From Acidimicrobiaceae bacterium (GTDB taxonomy: Bacteria; Actinomycetota; Acidimicrobiia; Acidimicrobiales; MedAcidi-G1), in assembly GCA_002699725.1 (NCBI GenBank), contig PACE01000049.1:26966-36973 (forward strand): DNA of 10,008 bases. The letters run 5' to 3'. This document shows positions 5,898 to 10,008 of this stretch, piece by piece. The notes beneath the pieces are model-generated. The model saw only the letters and a program-made list of their open reading frames with translations. It did no database searches and was not told the origin of the DNA. Each line of letters begins with the position of its first letter. Positions within the stretch are counted from its first letter, which is position 1. The translations under genes and the position numbers were made by a program.

Positions 5898-7417
5898 GAC
5901 CCGGCGATGCGCTGGGCGGTCATGCGGCGAGCGGCAGGAATCGCCACCAGGAGCGCCCTCGCCTTGTTCTGGCACTCGAGGTGCTCAAGGGCCGGGTCGC
6001 TGTCCGCAACGATGCCGGCGCCAGCCTGCACCGACGCGAGGCCGTCACGGACGAACATCGTCCGGATGGCGATCGCCGTGTCGATGTTTCCCGAGAAGTC
6101 GAAGTAGCCGACGACGCCCGCATACGGGCCGCGCCGTGCCGGCTCGAGCTGATCGATGATCTCCATGGCCCGGACCTTCGGTGCACCCGAGACCGTGCCT
6201 GCGGGCAGCGTGGCCCGTAGGACGTCGATCGGCGTCCGACCCTCGGCCAACTCGCCGGAGACCTGGCTCGTCAGGTGCATCACGTGGCTGTAGCGCTCGA
6301 GTGTCATCATCTCGTCGACCTGCTCGGTCCCGAAGGTGACCACCCGCCCCACGTCGTTGCGGGCGAGGTCCAGGAGCATCAGGTGCTCGGCTCGTTCCTT
6401 GGGATCCTCGACCAGTTCGGCGGCCATCCTGCGCTCCTCGGCCGCGGTGCGACCCCGGCGCCGGGTTCCGGCGATGGGACGGGAGATGACCCGGCCCTCG
6501 AGAAGTTGGACCATCGGCTCCGGTGACGCACCGACCACCGAGACGTCCCGGTCCCGGAGGAAGTACATGTACGGGCTCGGGTTGACCTGGCGAAGGACCC
6601 GGTACACGTCGAACGGCTCGGCCCCGAGTTCCACGTCGAAACGCTGGGAGAGGACGACCTGGAAGATGTCGCCGGCGAAGATGTACTCGCGTGCGGCCTC
6701 GACGGCGGCCCCGTAGGACTCGGCGCCCATCGTCGAGGACACCTCCGGTGGCTCGTCGTCCGGGTGCGGCGGCAGCATCATGGGTTCGTCGAGCGGACGG
6801 GCCCCATCGGCGGCAAGCCGCTCGACGCGAACGACCGCCTCGGCGTACAGGGCGTCGAGGGTGGCGTCGTCCGTATCGGCGGGAATGGTGACATTGGCGA
6901 TCAGAATGGCCCGTTGGCGCCAGTGGTCGATGGCAACCAGTTCGCCGATGACCGCCATCAGGGCATCGGGAAATCCCCGGCTGTCGGGCGGCGCATCGGG
7001 CAGGTTTTCGACTTCTCGCACCACGTCGTAGCCCAGGTAGCCCATGAGCCCGTTGTGCAGCGGTGGTAGCCCCTCGATCTCCGGCGAGTTGTGGTGCTCG
7101 AGCAGGGCCTCGAGAGCAGCCAGCATCCCCCGGTCGGTCGGGATCCCCCCGGGGAGTTCGCCCTCGGCGAGGAGCTCGTCGTCCTTCAGGCGCAACGTCA
7201 ACGAGGGGTTGCGGCCGATGAACGACCAGCGGCCCCAGGTCTCGCCACGATCCACGCTCTCGAGGAGGAATCCCTCACCTTCGCCGACGCAGCGGGCGAA
7301 CAGGCTGACCGGGGTCGTCAGGTCGGCCAGTAACTCGCCCCACACGGGGACGACCGTGTGCGACCGGGCCAGGTCGCGGAACTCCTCGCGCCCCGGAGCG
7401 GCGACGAGTGCACTCAT
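5894..7417 (-). CDS. trpE: Anthranilate synthase component I
   Basis: First committed enzyme of tryptophan synthesis; makes anthranilate from chorismate using ammonia supplied by the TrpG glutaminase. 507 residues from the ATG at 7417, four bases after the hisI stop. An upstream GTG at 7474 would overlap hisI by 53 bases and add 19 residues of no family character. The regulatory LLES (51-54) and NPSPYM (279-284) form the usual tryptophan feedback site. Chorismate-site motifs are PIAGTRRRG (314-322), AEHLMLLDLARND (343-355), PAGTVSGAPK (405-414) and GVVGYFDFSGNID (434-446). Ala in PIAGT, rather than the Lys of PIKGT, separates it from the folate enzyme PabB. No GATase domain is fused on and no trpG follows, so the glutaminase must be encoded elsewhere. 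Confidence 0.96.
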   Translation of the reverse strand: MSALVAAPGREEFRDLARSHTVVPVWGELLADLTTPVSLFARCVGEGEGFLLESVDRGETWGRWSFIGRNPSLTLRLKDDELLAEGELPGGIPTDRGMLAALEALLEHHNSPEIEGLPPLHNGLMGYLGYDVVREVENLPDAPPDSRGFPDALMAVIGELVAIDHWRQRAILIANVTIPADTDDATLDALYAEAVVRVERLAADGARPLDEPMMLPPHPDDEPPEVSSTMGAESYGAAVEAAREYIFAGDIFQVVLSQRFDVELGAEPFDVYRVLRQVNPSPYMYFLRDRDVSVVGASPEPMVQLLEGRVISRPIAGTRRRGRTAAEERRMAAELVEDPKERAEHLMLLDLARNDVGRVVTFGTEQVDEMMTLERYSHVMHLTSQVSGELAEGRTPIDVLRATLPAGTVSGAPKVRAMEIIDQLEPARRGPYAGVVGYFDFSGNIDTAIAIRTMFVRDGLASVQAGAGIVADSDPALEHLECQNKARALLVAIPAARRMTAQRIAGS

Positions 7418-7421
7418 AGTC

Positions 7422-7793
7422 TCAGCCTGCTGCGGTTTCGGGCCCGAAAGACCGGAAGAAGCAGCTGTACTCACCGGTGTGGCAGGCGCCGTTCCCCTCC
7501 TGCTCCACGGTGAAGAGCAGGGTGTCGCCGTCGCAGTCGAAGAAGGCCTCCCGGATGTACTGGCGGTCTCCAGAGCTCTCGCCCTTGCACCAGTACTCCT
7601 GGCGACTGCGGCTCCAGAACCAGGTGCGCCCGGTCTCGAGCGACCGCCGCAGTGACTCGTCGTTCATCCAGGCCATCATCAGGATCCGGCCGGTGCCCTC
7701 CTCCTGGATGATCGCAGGCACGAGTCCGTCGGCGTTGTAGGCGACGCCATCGAGTTGGGCTTCGGTGACGCTGATCGGGGTGCATTCCGGCAT
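7422..7793 (-). CDS. hisI: Phosphoribosyl-AMP cyclohydrolase
   Basis: Third step of histidine biosynthesis: opens the purine ring of PR-AMP to give ProFAR. 123 residues, a stand-alone cyclohydrolase without the HisE domain found in the enterobacterial fusion. Family blocks are MMAWMNDESLRRSLETG (39-55), WFWSRSR (58-64) and KGESSGDRQ (70-78). The metal site is visible as DCDGD (86-90) plus Cys87, Cys104 in ACH and Cys111 in SCF, the expected three zinc cysteines. ATG start with an AGG about 11 bases upstream. First gene of the trp run, four bases before trpE, as in the actinobacterial hisI-trpE neighbourhood. No other his gene is in the window, so it is cut off from any his operon on this side. 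Confidence 0.97.
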   Translation of the reverse strand: MPECTPISVTEAQLDGVAYNADGLVPAIIQEEGTGRILMMAWMNDESLRRSLETGRTWFWSRSRQEYWCKGESSGDRQYIREAFFDCDGDTLLFTVEQEGNGACHTGEYSCFFRSFGPETAAG

Positions 7794-7967
7794 TCCGAGA
7801 GCCTACGCCCGGGCATCTGTACCACCCCAACGGTTACTACATGCACCCACGGCCCGATAGTAGGCCCACCGGCTCCCCGCCTCGGAGGGTCGGGGGCCAG
7901 TAGGCCGGGTCAGGCGACGGGCGGAGGAGGAGGGCCGACGTTGGCGCTCCTGTGGGAGGCTCGGGGG
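7794..7967. promoter_or_regulatory. Spacer upstream of the hisI-trp operon
   Basis: This 174-base stretch should carry the operon promoter if the transcript begins at hisI. On the minus strand TACTAT (7858-7863) and GGTACAGAT are -10-like, but neither has a good -35, so I do not place a promoter. No leader peptide with tandem Trp codons and no attenuator hairpin with a T-run is seen. An 8-bp direct repeat AGTAGGCC occurs at 7859-7866 and 7899-7906, exactly 40 bases apart. Confidence 0.35.
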
Positions 7968-8180
7968 ATGAAATGGCTGATCGGGGTGTTGGCGTGTGTG
8001 GCGATGGGCGCCGGATGCGGCGGGGACGGTGGGCCGCTCAGCGTTGTTCTGCCGTGCAGGGCCCGTCGCAGGTGCGAACGACGGTGCCGGTGGCGAGGAA
8101 GGTGCCCCGCTGTTCGACCGAGGCTGGTTCGGTGCGTATATCGTTGTGGGGGTCGTCGCCCTCCCGCGGCGGCAGGTTAG
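7968..8180 (+). pseudogene. Possible truncated lipoprotein gene (signal peptide only)
   Basis: An ATG at 7968 with GGGAGG eight bases upstream opens a 70-codon frame. It begins MKWLIGVLACVAMGAGCGGD: one Lys, a hydrophobic stretch, and a lipobox-like GAGC before a Gly/Asp-rich segment, the usual start of an actinobacterial lipoprotein. The lipobox has Gly rather than Leu at -3, so it is not canonical. After about 23 codons the frame enters the antisense of the hydrolase gene and becomes Arg/Cys-rich without character. The signal peptide coincides with the non-coding spacer. It lies divergent from hisI, as a genuine gene start would. It may be the stump of a lipoprotein gene, a small real ORF, or chance. 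Confidence 0.3.
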
Positions 8181-10008
8181 TCGTGGGCGGCAGGGAGATC
8201 CCGGAGTCCCAGACCACGAGCGCCGATCCCTCGTATTCGTCGTCCGTCCATCGCTCGAGGCCCCAGTAGGGCTCGATGTCGTAGCTGCGTCCGTCGGCGA
8301 CCGCCGGCCACTGGACTGCCGCACCCATGGTGCGGGCCATGACCTCGGTGGCGATGTTGGCAACCTGGTGGTCACCGACGGCGAGGTGGAGCAGGACCCG
8401 CTTTTGGTTCACACCCGGGAGCGGATCGTCGCCGAAGTGGTTGGCGTAGCCGTTGCCCTCGCCGCGGTCCCAGAGCATCTGGAAGAGCAGGATGCCTATG
8501 CCCTGGTCGTAGGTGGACGGGTAGGAGACCTGGAGCCCGAGGAAGAACGGGTCGAAGTCGATGCTGCGGTGCAGCAACGTCGAGTAGTTGATGGCCGGCA
8601 CCCCGAGCATCGCCAGGTCCCAGTCGGTGGACACTGCGGTGGAGGCAGCACCCATGATCCCACCCTGGCTGATCCCGTAGTAGGCGAGCCCGTGGTCGGC
8701 CCCGGCGCGGATCAGCGGCTGGCCGTCGGCGTCCTGGAAGGCCGGGTCGGTGGCGAGCCCGTCGGGGTGGATCATCAGGCGGCCGAGGAAGAGAGTGTTG
8801 AGTTGGCCCTGGAGGAGGCGGTCGCCGAGGGTGTGGAAGCGGGAGAAGTCCTGGATCACGGCGACGGCGTTGACGGTGTCCTCGTCGGCCATGCCGATGA
8901 GGTCGGTGCCGCAAACGACCCGGCTGAAGTCCGCGGCGATGGCACGGGGCCCCGACGAGGTGGCCTGGTTTGCAGTGCCGAGCAGGCCGTGGCCGTAGAT
9001 GAGGGGGGCGCCGGGTTCCCCACCGCTGGCCGAGACGGGAATCCCGCAGGTGAAGGGGGCGGTCAGGTCGATGCCACGGGCCGGAGCGCCGTCTTCGTCG
9101 AACAGCAGGCTCTCGCCGGTGCTTCCGTCACCGGTCAGGAAGCCCGGGACGGTGTAGGTGCCGGTTACCTTGCGCATCAGCTGGTCGTCGTCGAGGTCCT
9201 CGACGGAGGCCACCTCGAACGTTGGTGCTGCGTCGCCGAGCTCGGCGAAGGCGTCGTCCCGCATGGAGAGCAGGGGTCCGGTCAGGTTCCGGGTGCTGAT
9301 GACGGTGAAGTCCCAGGCCACGACGAGGTCGGCCCGGTCGACGCCTGCCTCGCCCAGGACGTCGAACACCTCGTCCATCGACCCGCGTCGGCCCTCGAGG
9401 CCCGGGTTGCCGGTGTCGAGGCGGTCGCGGTAGGCGCGGAAGACGTCAGTAGGGGCGACCGTGTCGCCGGATCCATCTATGAGGCCGCGGATGCCGACGA
9501 CGATTCGATGGCCTTCGGGGAAGTTGCGGGCAGGGCGCAGGTAGAGGATCGGGACTTCGTCGCCGGCGTTGGCATCGAGTTCGGTCCAGTGCGGCCAGCG
9601 CTCGCCGGTGTCGGCGTCGATGACGACCGTGGCCGAATCGGGGTCGAGGGAGTGGGCGATGTCGGTGATCGGGGCCAGGCCCGATGCGTCGACGTCGAGG
9701 TCGGGAAACCGGACGGCCATGGCCGAGCCGGGGCTGAAGCCGTCGTTGTGGTTCCAGGGGGTGGGATCAATCCATGCGCCTTCGTTGTTGATCGGCAGGG
9801 CGGACGCAGCGAAGGCCACGAGTCGACCGGTGGGTGTGTCGGGGTCGGCGACCGTGAGGTGGTTGCTGGGGAACGGCAGCAGGCAGTCGGCAAGCAGCGG
9901 CTCGCAGCCGGCGACGACCTCGGCCGGGTCGATCGAAATGGGCGCCATGGTGGTGGTCGTGGTGGTGGTCGTGGTGGTGGTCGTGGTGGTGGTCGTGGTG
10001 GTGGGCGC
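8038..10008 (-). CDS. Exported alpha/beta-hydrolase-like protein, N-terminus cut off
   Basis: Large protein I cannot assign to a named family. The frame is open through the right edge: an ATG at 9948 is preceded in frame by 18 Thr codons and Ala-Pro, so the true start, probably a signal peptide or lipoprotein leader, lies outside. Residues are numbered from that ATG (636 visible after it). The N-terminal part (1-280) has CLLPFPSNHLTV (22-33), resembling N-terminal regions of secreted bacterial lipases. The second half has LIYGHGLLG (316-324) and the nucleophile elbow GISQGG (425-430, Ser427). Possible partners are Asp526 in VGDHQV and His601 in DPHNDIR. Six cysteines (15, 22, 301, 346, 627, 631) could form three disulfides, fitting export. 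Substrate unknown; esterase or lipase activity is inference. It precedes hisI on the same strand by 244 bases. Confidence 0.75.
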   Translation of the reverse strand, partial: APTTTTTTTTTTTTTTTTTTMAPISIDPAEVVAGCEPLLADCLLPFPSNHLTVADPDTPTGRLVAFAASALPINNEGAWIDPTPWNHNDGFSPGSAMAVRFPDLDVDASGLAPITDIAHSLDPDSATVVIDADTGERWPHWTELDANAGDEVPILYLRPARNFPEGHRIVVGIRGLIDGSGDTVAPTDVFRAYRDRLDTGNPGLEGRRGSMDEVFDVLGEAGVDRADLVVAWDFTVISTRNLTGPLLSMRDDAFAELGDAAPTFEVASVEDLDDDQLMRKVTGTYTVPGFLTGDGSTGESLLFDEDGAPARGIDLTAPFTCGIPVSASGGEPGAPLIYGHGLLGTANQATSSGPRAIAADFSRVVCGTDLIGMADEDTVNAVAVIQDFSRFHTLGDRLLQGQLNTLFLGRLMIHPDGLATDPAFQDADGQPLIRAGADHGLAYYGISQGGIMGAASTAVSTDWDLAMLGVPAINYSTLLHRSIDFDPFFLGLQVSYPSTYDQGIGILLFQMLWDRGEGNGYANHFGDDPLPGVNQKRVLLHLAVGDHQVANIATEVMARTMGAAVQWPAVADGRSYDIEPYWGLERWTDDEYEGSALVVWDSGISLPPTTNLPPREGDDPHNDIRTEPASVEQRGTFLATGTVVRTCDGPCTAEQR
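9949..10002 (-). repeat. 12-bp tandem repeat encoding a poly-Thr linker
   Basis: The unit ggtggtggtcgt (plus-strand reading; ACG ACC ACC ACC in coding sense) is repeated exactly four times from 9949 to 9996, with a half copy at 9997-10002. It encodes 18 consecutive threonines. Such Thr tracts usually link a lipid anchor or signal peptide to a folded extracytoplasmic domain. The 12-bp unit keeps the frame if copies are gained or lost. Confidence 0.92.

Noticed and set aside
7418-7474. GTG at 7474 as the trpE start
   Set aside because: It would overlap hisI by 53 bases and add residues unlike any TrpE, whereas the ATG at 7417 follows the hisI stop by four bases.
9946-9948. ATG as the start of the hydrolase gene
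   Set aside because: The frame continues upstream through 18 Thr codons to the window edge, so this Met is probably internal, directly after the linker.
9949-10008. The 12-bp repeats as a CRISPR or other spaced array
   Set aside because: The copies are contiguous with no spacers and lie in frame as Thr codons.

Overview
The window is high-GC bacterial DNA that reads best as an actinobacterial chromosome. A member of class Acidimicrobiia or a close relative is the likely source, but this is inference. It rests on the GC-rich third codon positions, the frequent GTG starts, the hisI-trpE adjacency also found in mycobacteria, an HU protein of actinobacterial type, and a secreted protein with a poly-threonine linker. 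Almost all the DNA is coding, and every clear gene except the first lies on the minus strand. No rRNA, tRNA, insertion sequence, phage gene or CRISPR array is visible.

Left edge (1-1392): the 3' end of a plus-strand fabF (beta-ketoacyl-ACP synthase II) converges on a minus-strand fabZ-like dehydratase, with ten bases between the stop codons. Next is a minus-strand gene for an HU-type nucleoid protein whose tail is rich in Ala, Pro and Glu. The HU gene has a recognisable promoter (perfect TTGACA) with a 7-bp inverted repeat across the -10 region.

Centre (1588-7793): a compact minus-strand operon, in transcription order hisI, trpE, ygfZ-like, trpC, trpF, trpB, trpA. It encodes anthranilate synthase component I, phosphoribosylanthranilate isomerase, indole-3-glycerol-phosphate synthase and both tryptophan synthase subunits. 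It also encodes the histidine-pathway cyclohydrolase HisI and a folate-binding YgfZ/GcvT-like protein. Several junctions are start/stop overlaps (GTGA, GTGA, TAATG), which point to one transcript and translational coupling. trpD and trpG are not in the window. A separate trpF means that HisA need not be the bifunctional PriA type of mycobacteria and streptomycetes.

Right edge (7794-10008): a 174-base spacer lies between hisI and a possible small plus-strand ORF with a good ribosome binding site and a lipoprotein-like signal peptide. That ORF runs straight into the antisense of the next gene, so it may be a truncated remnant. The last gene, on the minus strand and cut by the window end, encodes a large exported protein with a poly-Thr linker built from 12-bp DNA repeats and an alpha/beta-hydrolase-like body (GISQGG motif). 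It is the least characterised gene here.
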